From Balneolales bacterium (GTDB taxonomy: Bacteria; Bacteroidota; Rhodothermia; Balneolales; Natronogracilivirgulaceae): a stretch of DNA of 7,713 nucleotides. The stretch lies in the NCBI GenBank assembly GCA_007127695.1, contig SKYW01000068.1:1-7713 (forward strand). Direction: 5' to 3'. Both the position numbers and the translations under genes were made by a program. Under the pieces are notes generated by a model. The model saw nothing but the letters and a program-made list of their open reading frames with translations, did no database searches and had not been told where the DNA came from. This document shows positions 1 through 6,633 of this stretch, piece by piece; within the stretch, counting starts at the first letter, position 1; every line of letters starts with the position of its first letter.

Positions 1-203
1 GTATTGGTCAGGGTACCGGAACTCATGCCGTCGCTGACCATGAAAATGATATTTTTGGCGTCGCCCGGACGCGCCTGCCCATTACTGGAAGCACAGCCGC
101 CAAGCAGGGTGCCGGATCCAAGGGCAACACCGGAAAGCGCACCGGTTTTGAGAAAATCCCGTCTGCTGAAAGCACCGTTCTTTGAAACCTTTTTTTGTGA
201 CAT
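1..203 (-). CDS. Alkaline phosphatase, N-terminal fragment (Tat signal, probable lipoprotein)
   Basis: This is the N-terminal 67 codons of a gene that runs off the left edge, read from an ATG at 203-201. Residues 13-19 are SRRDFLK, a twin-arginine (Tat) export motif. A small hydrophobic Gly/Ala/Leu stretch follows and ends in LGGC (Cys37), which fits a lipobox, so the mature protein is probably lipid-anchored outside the cytoplasmic membrane. The mature part begins AKNIIFMVSDGMSSGTLT; the KNIIFMVSDGM block is the first conserved segment of the PhoA-type alkaline phosphatases, and Asp58 corresponds to the aspartate that binds zinc and magnesium. The family hydrolyses phosphate monoesters to release inorganic phosphate. 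The catalytic serine and the remaining metal ligands lie outside the window, so activity cannot be judged. No Shine-Dalgarno sequence precedes the start. The gene is divergent from htpX. Confidence 0.82.
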   Translation of the reverse strand, partial: MSQKKVSKNGAFSRRDFLKTGALSGVALGSGTLLGGCASSNGQARPGDAKNIIFMVSDGMSSGTLTN

Positions 204-377
204 GGTAAGGACTGTTTTAAATGATTCGTTGTTGGAATGGTAATGTCGTTCATTAAGCGACAGGCGGCCGGGGGTGTCCGTTCCGTGACAGTATAGGATT
301 TCTACCGCAAAATGCGGCAAGGGTGGCCGGACCTGGTCAAATATCCATTTGTTACAGCAGAAAGAATAAGGAAATTG

Positions 378-395
378 ATGTAATGAAACTGTAAA
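378..395 (+). promoter_or_regulatory. Possible Pho-box-like direct repeat
   Basis: Two half sites, ATGTAAT (378-384) and CTGTAAA (389-395), are spaced 11 bp start to start. By eye they match 13 of 18 positions of the enterobacterial Pho box (CTGTCAT-N4-CTGTCAY type). A further CTGTTTA at 422-428 lies in the same 11-bp register. PhoB/PhoP-type regulators bind such 11-bp-spaced repeats, and the divergent gene is an alkaline phosphatase, a classical phosphate-starvation target. The site is about 175 bp from the phosphatase start and the region is A/T-rich, so a chance match is quite possible. Confidence 0.22.
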
Positions 396-477
396 ATTTT
401 GAAATGACGGTGGCGAAAAAACTGTTTATATGGGCGGAAAAATAATTTGCCAATCCCGTAAGTTATATATCAGAATC

Positions 478-503
478 AAAAACGGCATATAAAAACGGCA
501 TAT
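478..503. repeat. Exact 13-bp tandem duplication upstream of htpX
   Basis: The 13-mer aaaaacggcatat occurs twice back to back, at 478-490 and 491-503, without a mismatch. It lies 33 to 58 bp before the htpX start, so it is either in the 5' leader or over the start of transcription. It could be a pair of operator half sites or simply a recent slippage duplication; the sequence alone does not decide. Confidence 0.95.
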
Positions 504-518
504 TTCAAACTTTATTGA

Positions 519-531
519 TAAGGAGGTAATC
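519..531 (+). promoter_or_regulatory. Very strong ribosome-binding site of htpX
   Basis: TAAGGAGGTAATC matches the complement of the usual bacterial 16S rRNA 3' end (TAAGGAGGTGATC) at 12 of 13 positions. The AGGAGG core (521-526) lies 9 nt before the ATG at 536, which is good spacing and fixes the htpX start. No other gene in the window has a recognisable Shine-Dalgarno sequence. Confidence 0.9.
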
Positions 532-535
532 AGGA

Positions 536-1399
536 ATGATCAAAAACACATTCAGAACCGTGTTTCTCATGGCGCTTGTGGCGCTTTTGTTTTTATTTAT
601 CGGCGGGCTGCTGGGTGGACAGACGGGCATGATCATCGCGCTCATATTCGCACTGTCCATGAATTTTTTCAGCTACTGGTACTCGCACAAGCTTGTGCTG
701 AAAATGTACCGGGCACAGCAAGTGACCCGGGATAATGCACCGCGTTTTTACAACATGGTAGAAGAACTTTCGCGTAACGCCGGCTTGCCGATGCCAAAGG
801 TCTATATCATACCCCAGCAGCAGCCCAATGCCTTTGCAACGGGCCGCAACCCTAAAAATGCTGCAGTAGCTGCGACCCAGGGCATTTTGCAGAGTCTCAG
901 CGAGCGGGAGCTTCGGGGGGTCATGGCCCATGAACTCGCTCATATCAAGAATAGGGACATCCTGACCCAGACCATTGTCACCACGGTGGTAAGCGCCATT
1001 ACCATGATAGCCCAGTTTGCCATCTTCCTGCCGTTCGGCCGCGGTGACGGCAGCGGCCCCAACCTCCTGGTACTGCTTCTGACTCTCATATTGGCGCCGC
1101 TGGCTGCGGCCATGCTCCAGTCGGCCATCTCGCGTACCCGCGAATTCGAGGCGGACCGGGTGGGCGCCGAAATCTGCGGAAGTGCTGAAAGCCTGGCCAG
1201 TGCACTCCGGAAAATCCAGGCATCAGTGGAACGCATGCCCATGCAGGCATCAGAAACGGCACAACGGTCCACGGCCCATATGTTCCCGGTCAATCCGTTC
1301 TCCGCGCGTGGCATGAGCAAGTTGTTCTCCACGCATCCTGATACATCGCTTCGTATCAACAAGCTGATGGAAATGGAACGCACCGGGGTATACTCCTGA
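536..1399 (+). CDS. htpX: Membrane zinc metalloprotease HtpX (M48 family)
   Basis: This 287-residue protein has the usual length of HtpX (about 290), an inner-membrane protease that degrades misfolded membrane proteins together with FtsH. Two N-terminal hydrophobic segments lie at about residues 6-28 and 31-50. The zinc-binding HExxH motif is HELAH at 132-136, inside the family-typical block GVMAHELAHIKNRD. Two further hydrophobic segments follow at about 144-167 and 177-200. The third zinc ligand is expected at Glu203 in SRTREFEADRVGA, the second M48 signature. The C-terminus contains the conserved FSTHPDTSLRINKL block. All expected catalytic parts are present. The start is set by an exceptionally strong ribosome-binding site at 519-531. 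It is divergent from the alkaline phosphatase; 148 bp follow before ssb, where I see no convincing terminator. In other bacteria htpX responds to envelope or heat stress; no sigma-factor or operator sequence is recognisable here apart from the tandem repeat at 478-503. Confidence 0.95.
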   Translation: MIKNTFRTVFLMALVALLFLFIGGLLGGQTGMIIALIFALSMNFFSYWYSHKLVLKMYRAQQVTRDNAPRFYNMVEELSRNAGLPMPKVYIIPQQQPNAFATGRNPKNAAVAATQGILQSLSERELRGVMAHELAHIKNRDILTQTIVTTVVSAITMIAQFAIFLPFGRGDGSGPNLLVLLLTLILAPLAAAMLQSAISRTREFEADRVGAEICGSAESLASALRKIQASVERMPMQASETAQRSTAHMFPVNPFSARGMSKLFSTHPDTSLRINKLMEMERTGVYS

Positions 1400-1547
1400 A
1401 ACGTTTTTTGAATATGGCATCGGGAATGTGTACCATTTTGTCAGATGCAACATTTTGGCAATCAAAAAGTATGTGCCGGTGTGTAAGGTAACGGCTTCTT
1501 CATAGTCTATTCCGTACCTAAGGCAACTGTAACAAAACAGAAAACAT

Positions 1548-1979
1548 ATGGGATCACTTAATAAAGCAATGATAATCGGACGACTCGGGGCAGATCCCGA
1601 GGTCCGTTACACACAGAGCAACACGGCGGTGGCTAACATAAGCGTAGCCACCAACGAAAGATACCGGGACAGCAATGGTGAGCTGCAGGAAACTACGGAA
1701 TGGCATCGAGTCGTTGCGTGGGGCCGGCTGGCTGAGAACTGCCAGCAACTGCTGAAAAAGGGTTCACTTGTATACTTCGATGGACCCATTCAGACCCGGT
1801 CATGGGAGGATAAGGAAGGTCGCAAGCAGTACACGACCGAAATCAAGGCACTGACCATGCAGGTACTCGACAGAGCGGATTCTGGTAGTGGATACGAAGC
1901 TGCACCAAAAGAAGAAATGTCGGTAAATGATAGCAAGGAGTCGGATGCAGGGGATGCGGATGGTGACCTTCCGTTCTGA
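1548..1979 (+). CDS. ssb: Single-stranded DNA-binding protein
   Basis: This 143-residue SSB coats single-stranded DNA during replication, recombination and repair and recruits partner proteins through its C-terminus. Residues 1-110 form the OB fold: it opens with [20 protein letters not shown] and continues through [13 protein letters not shown] and [17 protein letters not shown]. Aromatic residues that usually stack on DNA are visible at Trp52, Trp58, Phe77 and Trp86. Residues 111-143 are a short acidic, disordered tail ending in DGDLPF, the conserved tip that binds replication and repair partners; it is a variant of the common DDDIPF. The tail is shorter than in many bacteria. No Shine-Dalgarno sequence precedes the ATG; the leader just before it is A-rich (aacaaaacagaaaacat), as is common in Bacteroidota. 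A perfect inverted repeat follows 37 bp after the stop, then a GldE-like gene, the order known from Bacteroidota. Confidence 0.97.
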   Translation: MGSLNKAMIIGRLGADPEVRYTQSNTAVANISVATNERYRDSNGELQETTEWHRVVAWGRLAENCQQLLKKGSLVYFDGPIQTRSWEDKEGRKQYTTEIKALTMQVLDRADSGSGYEAAPKEEMSVNDSKESDAGDADGDLPF

Positions 1980-2016
1980 TCTGTCAGCCAATGAAATGCT
2001 TTGATGTACAGGAACA

Positions 2017-2056
2017 GCAGGGAACGGATCCAGCCGAAACAGGATCCGTTCCCTGC
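2017..2056 (+). terminator. Perfect 15-bp inverted repeat after ssb, probable transcript-end hairpin
   Basis: The arms gcagggaacggatcc (2017-2031) and ggatccgttccctgc (2042-2056) are perfectly complementary around a 10-nt loop (agccgaaaca). The stem is GC-rich and stable. No run of T follows directly; the next T run (2124-2131) is about 70 bp downstream, so this is not a textbook intrinsic terminator. It most likely ends or stabilises the ssb mRNA. A protein-binding palindrome or partial attenuation before the next gene are alternatives. Confidence 0.65.
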
Positions 2057-2112
2057 CACCCTGTATCACTCAAATTCACAGCATTGCATACGAACAGGAA
2101 TGTGGTTAGATT

Positions 2113-2143
2113 TTGAGCATATCTTTTTTTTACCGACTATAAA
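2113..2143 (+). promoter_or_regulatory. Possible promoter of the GldE-like gene
   Basis: TTGAGC (2113-2118) and TATAAA (2138-2143) resemble -35 and -10 boxes, with a longish 19-bp spacer that includes a run of eight T. If used, transcription would start at about 2150, on top of the proposed TTG start codon. The message would then be leaderless, or translation would begin at the in-frame GTG at 2164 or 2176. The match is weak and was found by eye only. Confidence 0.28.
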
Positions 2144-2148
2144 CCCCG

Positions 2149-3552
2149 TTGGATAACAAATTTGTGATTCAGATTGTGGATGCTGGCAGCCGTATCTGGA
2201 AAACGGCGGAGGGAAGTACGTTTGATACACTGCTGGCCAATCCGGTCGACTTTATTGTCCTGATCGTCATCATCATTCTCGGTCTTGTATTTTCCGCCTT
2301 CTTTTCCGGCGCCGAAGTGGCTTTCTTTTCACTTGACAAGAAAGTAGACCGAAAAGTCATCAAGGATTCAGAGAAAGACCGTGCGTTGGCGAGGGTGTTG
2401 TACATGCTTGAAAAGCCGCGTCAGCTGCTGGCAACGGTACTTATCGGCAATACCTTTGCCAATGTAATCACCGCTGTTGGAGCAGCTGTGGTGACCGGCA
2501 GGCTGGTGGCGCTTCTTGGCCTGCCACAAGTGATCGTCTTTACGGTTGAAATCATTATCCTGACGTTTGCTATCGTAGTTTTTTCCGAAATTACACCGAA
2601 ACTGATTGCATTGAACAAGCCGCTGGATGTTTCACGCAAGCTGAGCGGGTTGCTATATGTCTTTTTCGTGATTTTTGGCCCGTTGTCCCGGCTCATTTCC
2701 CGCAGTACACGTTTTCTTGAAAAAACCATTCCGCGGCCAAGCGACAGTATTTCCTCAGAGGATCTGAAAGCTATTGCCGAGGTAGGTGAATTGCACGGAT
2801 CCATTCATGGCGATGAGCGTGAAATCATTGAAAATGTGATTGAATTCGGTAATACCTACGTACGCGAGATCATGACATCCCGGGTAAACATCTCCGCAAT
2901 CAATACCAAAAACACGCTTCAGGAAGTGCTTGATACCATCCGGGAAAAAAGCATTTCACGTCTGCCGCTTTACGAGGACAACCTGGATAACATCATCGGT
3001 ATCATCCACTCCAAAGATCTGCTGCCATACATCAATTCCGATCTCGGGCAAACCACCATCAACTGGAAAACGCTGGCCCGCAAGTCGCTTTTCATTCCGA
3101 CAACAAAAAAGCTGGACGACCTGCTGCGTGATTTTCAGAGGGAAAAAACCCATATTGCCATCGTTGTGGACGAATACGGCGGGACGGAAGGGGTTATCAC
3201 GCTTGATGATGTGCTCGAAGAGATCATAGGTGAGATAACCGATGAGTACACCGAGACAGTGGAACTCTTCACCAGGAAAAAGTCCGGCAATTATGTTTTT
3301 GATGCCAAGATTGATCTGGATGACATGGCCGATATCCTTTCCATGAAGCTGACTTCCGATGATGATGAGTACGAAACGCTTGGCGGCCTCATATATCATT
3401 TGCTTGAGCGAATTCCCGAGGAAGGCGAGACTATCGAGTTCAAGGGACTTGAACTCAAAGTCGATGAAATGGATAATAACAGGTTGACCAAGGTGGAAGT
3501 GAAAGTACTGGAGGATTCGCCCGGAAAACCCGCCTCAGGAAAACCACAATAG
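2149..3552 (+). CDS. CNNM/CorC-family membrane protein with DUF21, CBS pair and CorC domains (GldE-like)
   Basis: This 467-residue protein has the full three-part layout of the CNNM/CorC (so-called hemolysin) family. The DUF21/CNNM membrane domain (about 30-195) has hydrophobic segments near 33-52, 93-118, 127-146 and 163-180 and carries FFSGAEVAFFS (51-61), GNTFANV (100-106) and FSEITPKLIA (145-154). A cytoplasmic CBS pair (about 238-362) includes DEREIIENVIEFGNT just before it and HIAIVVDEYGGTEGVITLDD in the second repeat. A C-terminal CorC domain lies at about 375-455. Relatives are linked to magnesium/cobalt efflux; in Flavobacteria the orthologue GldE supports gliding motility and is encoded next to ssb, as here. 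The usual neighbour gldD is absent, purB following instead, so transport or envelope function is a safer reading than gliding. A stop codon at 2140-2142 limits the start: only TTG 2149 or GTG 2164/2176 are available, none with a Shine-Dalgarno sequence, and the first ATG is far inside the domain. Confidence 0.9.
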   Translation: MDNKFVIQIVDAGSRIWKTAEGSTFDTLLANPVDFIVLIVIIILGLVFSAFFSGAEVAFFSLDKKVDRKVIKDSEKDRALARVLYMLEKPRQLLATVLIGNTFANVITAVGAAVVTGRLVALLGLPQVIVFTVEIIILTFAIVVFSEITPKLIALNKPLDVSRKLSGLLYVFFVIFGPLSRLISRSTRFLEKTIPRPSDSISSEDLKAIAEVGELHGSIHGDEREIIENVIEFGNTYVREIMTSRVNISAINTKNTLQEVLDTIREKSISRLPLYEDNLDNIIGIIHSKDLLPYINSDLGQTTINWKTLARKSLFIPTTKKLDDLLRDFQREKTHIAIVVDEYGGTEGVITLDDVLEEIIGEITDEYTETVELFTRKKSGNYVFDAKIDLDDMADILSMKLTSDDDEYETLGGLIYHLLERIPEEGETIEFKGLELKVDEMDNNRLTKVEVKVLEDSPGKPASGKPQ

Positions 3553-3585
3553 TGTTGACAATCTCTGAAAATATTCTGAAGTATC

Positions 3586-4878
3586 ATGATTGAAAGGTAT
3601 TCACGTGAGGAAATGGCCTCCATCTGGACCGAAGAGAACCAGTTTCAGTCGTGGCTGGACGTTGAAATAGCCGCATGCAAAGCCTGGAGCAGGTTGGGGA
3701 TTATCCCGGAGGATGATATCCGCAAAATGGAAACCAGGGCCCGTTTTGACATCGAACGGATCTATGAAATAGAAGAACAGACCCGGCACGACGTGGTGGC
3801 ATTTACCCGCGCCGTTTCGGAGTCGCTCGGAGAGGAGAAGAAGTGGGTTCACTATGGCCTGACCTCCACGGATGTCGTGGATACAGCGCTTGGTCTGCGG
3901 TTGCTCCAGGCAAACCGCATTATCCGTCATGGAATTGAGCAAATGATCACCGTACTTGCCGACAAGGCGCGGGAGCACAAGTATACGGTCATGATGGGCC
4001 GGACCCATGGCGTCCATGCAGAACCCACGACCTTCGGACTGAAATGCGCGCTCTGGTACGAGGAGATGAAGCGCAACCTTGAGCGCTTCGAACACGCTGC
4101 AAGTGGTGTGGAATTCGGAAAATTGTCGGGAGCCGTCGGCACGTTTGCAAATATTCCACCCGAAGTGGAAGAGATTACCTGTGAATTGCTCGGACTGACA
4201 CCGGCGCCTGTTTCCACGCAAACGCTGCAGCGCGACCGGCATGCCTATTACATGTCCGTTCTGGCACTTGTTGGTTCCAGTTTGGAGAAAATGGCTGTGG
4301 AAATCAGGCATTTGCAGAAAACCGAGACAAGGGAAGCGGAAGAACGATTCCGCAAAGGTCAGAAAGGCTCCTCGGCCATGCCTCACAAACGGAATCCTGT
4401 CAGTTCCGAGAACATCACCGGCTGCGCAAGGGTGTTGCGCGGCTATATGGTTACGGCCTATGAAAACATCCCTCTGTGGCACGAACGCGATATCTCCCAT
4501 TCATCCGCGGAGCGCATCATTATTCCGGATGCCCTTATCCTGCTCGATTACATGTTGCACAGGTTTGCCGGAGTCATTGAAAACCTGGTCGTATATCCTG
4601 AAAACATGAAAGAGAATATCAACAAAACCCACGGTCTGGTATTCTCTCAGCGTCTTTTGCTGATGCTGATCGAAAAAGGAATGTCGCGGGAGGATGCCTA
4701 CGACCTTGTGCAGCCGCTGGCCATGCAGGCCTGGGAAGAGAAAAAGCCGTTCCGGTCGCTGGTTGAGGGCAATATGGATATCTCGTCGCGGCTGGTTCCT
4801 GAAGAGCTGGAGGAGGCTTTTGACCTGGCGCATCATACGCGCAATGTAGACGTGATTTTCAAGCGGGCAGGTCTGTAG
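3586..4878 (+). CDS. purB: Adenylosuccinate lyase
   Basis: This 430-residue cytoplasmic enzyme of the fumarase/aspartase superfamily acts twice in purine synthesis. It splits SAICAR to AICAR plus fumarate, and adenylosuccinate to AMP plus fumarate. Length and spacing follow the short Bacillus-type PurB: His68 (QTRHDVVAF), His89 ([10 protein letters not shown]) and His141 ([14 protein letters not shown]) sit at the positions of the active-site histidines in the B. subtilis enzyme. The superfamily signature [11 protein letters not shown] lies at 261-271 and supplies the catalytic serine of the mobile loop (Ser262 or Ser263). No key residue is missing. The start is 33 bp after the GldE-like gene on the same strand, so the two may share a transcript; no Shine-Dalgarno sequence is visible. 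Its last 20 bp overlap the end of the convergent menE gene, leaving no room for a separate terminator between them. Confidence 0.97.
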   Translation: MIERYSREEMASIWTEENQFQSWLDVEIAACKAWSRLGIIPEDDIRKMETRARFDIERIYEIEEQTRHDVVAFTRAVSESLGEEKKWVHYGLTSTDVVDTALGLRLLQANRIIRHGIEQMITVLADKAREHKYTVMMGRTHGVHAEPTTFGLKCALWYEEMKRNLERFEHAASGVEFGKLSGAVGTFANIPPEVEEITCELLGLTPAPVSTQTLQRDRHAYYMSVLALVGSSLEKMAVEIRHLQKTETREAEERFRKGQKGSSAMPHKRNPVSSENITGCARVLRGYMVTAYENIPLWHERDISHSSAERIIIPDALILLDYMLHRFAGVIENLVVYPENMKENINKTHGLVFSQRLLLMLIEKGMSREDAYDLVQPLAMQAWEEKKPFRSLVEGNMDISSRLVPEELEEAFDLAHHTRNVDVIFKRAGL

Positions 4879-6625
4879 CCATACCCCGCAGTGTAACCCT
4901 GTTTATTTTTCCAAGGGAAGTGCGTGGTATGGAAGAAACGAAATGCAGCCGTTTCGGACGCTGAGCGGGTCTGAGTTTTTTTTCAGCAAACTGCGTTACA
5001 GCCAATCCGGCTCTTTCAGTAACTTCTTCAGGTTTTTTATCCTGTGGAGCCAAATTCCCGGATTCTGAAAAAAACTCACTTTTCTGTAGTACAATAAAGG
5101 CAATCACAATCTGGCCCCACTCCTCGTCTAACACGCCGGTAACAGCCGCCTCGCTGACCAGCTGACAGCCGGTCAAAATTGCCTCTACCTCGACAGGATT
5201 CACATTCTCGCCACCGGAGATGATCAGGTCGGTTCGCCGGGCTTCGATAAAAAGACGACCCTGAGCGTTCAGTCGCGCAAAATCACCAGTTTCAAACCAG
5301 CCTTCCCGATCAGGACCGGCCTTTGAGGATTCGATTTGCCGCTCATCGCTGAAATAGCCCGGAAATACCTGCGGACCACGGATCCTGAGCAGACCCGCAG
5401 AGCCGGTTTCGACCTCATTCCCGTGCTCATCCCGTATCGACAGCTCATGTCCGGGGAAAAGGCTGCCCACCGATCCATCCGGATCTGACCCGTCCGGGTT
5501 TTGCGATGCAATCTGTCCGCATGTCTCGGTCATGCCATAACTGAAACAGACCGGCCATCCGGCTTTGCGCGCTTTGGCAATGAGTTTCGCGCTGGCCGGA
5601 CCGCCTCCCAAAAGAATCTGTTCAAGAGTCTCCGGAGGTGATATTCCATTTTCAGCAGAGAAATCCATCAGCCGCTTGAGCATGGTGGGTACGAGCGAAA
5701 CCCTTCTGATTCCGGGATTTTCCTGAATGGTGGATGCGACATTGTGTGTTTCAAAGCGATCCCATAAATAGATTCCCGTACCACTTAGCAACGCCCTGAA
5801 AATGATGGTCAGTCCACCCGTGTGATAGAGCGGAAGGCAGTTTCCCCAGAGACAGTCATTCCGGGAACGAGTCGTATCCCTGGAACGAGTCGCGTCCTTA
5901 GAACGAGTCGCATCCCTGGAACGTGTCACATTTCTGGAAGGACCCGGATTTCTGGATTTCATCGCATTCCGGGAGCTGGTCGACGTTTTGTCCACTGGCT
6001 GGCCGGCGTTTTCCTTGAAAAAGCTCGCATCATCGAAAGCACTTCCGGCGGCAGCGATCATGTTGCTGCGGAGCAGAACAACGCGTTTCGGGCGTCCGGA
6101 ACTGCCAGATGTGGTGAGGCCGCAGAAAAAACGGTCGGGCTGCCCATCCAGTCCGGGGAATCGGGAGACCGGCAGGTGCGGGCTGTCGGTTTGATGCTCC
6201 TGCCCATCTGTCAGGCCGGATGAAACCCGCCTGATTTCGGGAACGGCGCGGGTATCAGGGGAGGTCAGGACAAGCACGTCCGGCCGGAATCGGGTTACCG
6301 GTTCTGCGAATGCTGATGAAAAAGGAACAAAGGGAATGGACCGGAACCAGCAGTAAACCATCCACAGAATGGCATCATACCGCCGGGTAGTGTCGATGCC
6401 GATCCAGGTCGGTGTGCTTGAATCCGTGTCGTTTGCTTGCGAGTTGCGTAAAAAAAAACCTTTCAGATGGTGATCCGCAGACCGGATGATCCCGGGCAGA
6501 TCCCGGTAGCGGATGGCATCTTTTCCATCGGTCAGGAATAACGCGTCACTTTCAAACAGGCTGTAAAAATGGCCGGCCTTGAAATGCGGGCAGGAATCGG
6601 GAGTATGTGATCTCTGTGAGTCCAT
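4859..6625 (-). CDS. menE: o-Succinylbenzoate-CoA ligase with a repeat insertion
   Basis: This acyl-adenylating enzyme of the ANL superfamily activates o-succinylbenzoate to its CoA thioester with ATP, for menaquinone synthesis in the cytoplasm. Motifs in order: phosphate loop [12 protein letters not shown] (171-182), with Arg where Gly is usual after the lysine; PLYHTGGL (265-272); [10 protein letters not shown] (363-372); ETGD (445-448); [19 protein letters not shown] (463-481); and [11 protein letters not shown] (566-576), with the expected catalytic Lys573. All core motifs are intact. At 588 residues it is roughly 100 longer than most MenE proteins. The excess includes a seven-copy hexapeptide repeat at 216-257, plus hydrophilic stretches near 125-160 and 514-545. 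The start ATG (6625-6623) is 8 bp after the menC stop, indicating one operon and supporting MenE over another acyl-CoA ligase. The 3' end overlaps purB by 20 bp. A run of nine T on the coding strand (6458-6450, residues 57-59) is a potential slippage site. Confidence 0.93.
   Translation of the reverse strand: MDSQRSHTPDSCPHFKAGHFYSLFESDALFLTDGKDAIRYRDLPGIIRSADHHLKGFFLRNSQANDTDSSTPTWIGIDTTRRYDAILWMVYCWFRSIPFVPFSSAFAEPVTRFRPDVLVLTSPDTRAVPEIRRVSSGLTDGQEHQTDSPHLPVSRFPGLDGQPDRFFCGLTTSGSSGRPKRVVLLRSNMIAAAGSAFDDASFFKENAGQPVDKTSTSSRNAMKSRNPGPSRNVTRSRDATRSKDATRSRDTTRSRNDCLWGNCLPLYHTGGLTIIFRALLSGTGIYLWDRFETHNVASTIQENPGIRRVSLVPTMLKRLMDFSAENGISPPETLEQILLGGGPASAKLIAKARKAGWPVCFSYGMTETCGQIASQNPDGSDPDGSVGSLFPGHELSIRDEHGNEVETGSAGLLRIRGPQVFPGYFSDERQIESSKAGPDREGWFETGDFARLNAQGRLFIEARRTDLIISGGENVNPVEVEAILTGCQLVSEAAVTGVLDEEWGQIVIAFIVLQKSEFFSESGNLAPQDKKPEEVTERAGLAVTQFAEKKLRPAQRPKRLHFVSSIPRTSLGKINRVTLRGMATDLPA
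5857..5982 (-). repeat. Seven-unit 18-bp tandem repeat inside menE
   Basis: Seven contiguous 18-bp units start at 5857, 5875, 5893, 5911, 5929, 5947 and 5965. The plus-strand unit is close to catccctggaacgagtcg. Units 1 to 4 are most alike; units 5 and 6 have diverged most. Because 18 is a multiple of three, the menE frame is kept and the repeat encodes seven hexapeptides with consensus TRSRDA (residues 216-257), for example [12 protein letters not shown] and TRSRDT; the end copies decay to MKSRNP and GPSRNV. The encoded segment is basic, polar and probably disordered. Confidence 0.95.
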
Positions 6626-6633
6626 CCGGCAGA

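Larger units (their letters stand above)
204..535. other. Divergent intergenic region between alkaline phosphatase and htpX
   Basis: This 332-bp stretch has no plausible gene and must hold the promoters of both divergent genes. The half near the phosphatase is GC-richer; the half from about 340 onward is A/T-rich. Toward the phosphatase (minus strand) a possible sigma-70-like pair is TATACT at 295-290 and TTGCCG at 320-315, but the 19-bp spacing is long. Toward htpX, TTTG at 446-449 followed 17 bp later by TATATCAG (467-474) only partly resembles the Bacteroidota -33/-7 promoter. Neither is convincing. The region also contains the Pho-box-like site, the 13-bp tandem repeat and the strong ribosome-binding site listed separately. 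Confidence 0.6.

Noticed and set aside
23..253. Open frame on the minus strand spanning the phosphatase start
   Set aside because: It is out of frame with the segment that carries the Tat motif, lipobox and KNIIFMVSDGM block, and its own translation shows no recognisable domain.
305..317. Small inverted repeat ccgca-aaa-tgcgg upstream of the phosphatase
   Set aside because: A 5-bp stem with a 3-nt loop is expected by chance in a region this size, and nothing else supports a function.
1417..1448. Hairpin gcatc/gatgc after htpX as a terminator
   Set aside because: The stem is only 5 bp with a 22-nt loop and no T tract; too weak to call.
3601..4500. Long 299-codon open frame antisense to purB
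   Set aside because: It lies wholly within purB, whose active-site motifs are complete; the antisense translation has no recognisable motif and is a codon-bias shadow.
5857..5982. CRISPR-like array
   Set aside because: The 18-bp units are contiguous with no spacers and keep the menE reading frame, so this is a coding tandem repeat.
5822..6223. Plus-strand open frame across the menE repeat, encoding GTSRIP-like repeats
   Set aside because: The repetition comes only from the 18-bp array read on the other strand; menE motifs flank the array in the minus frame.
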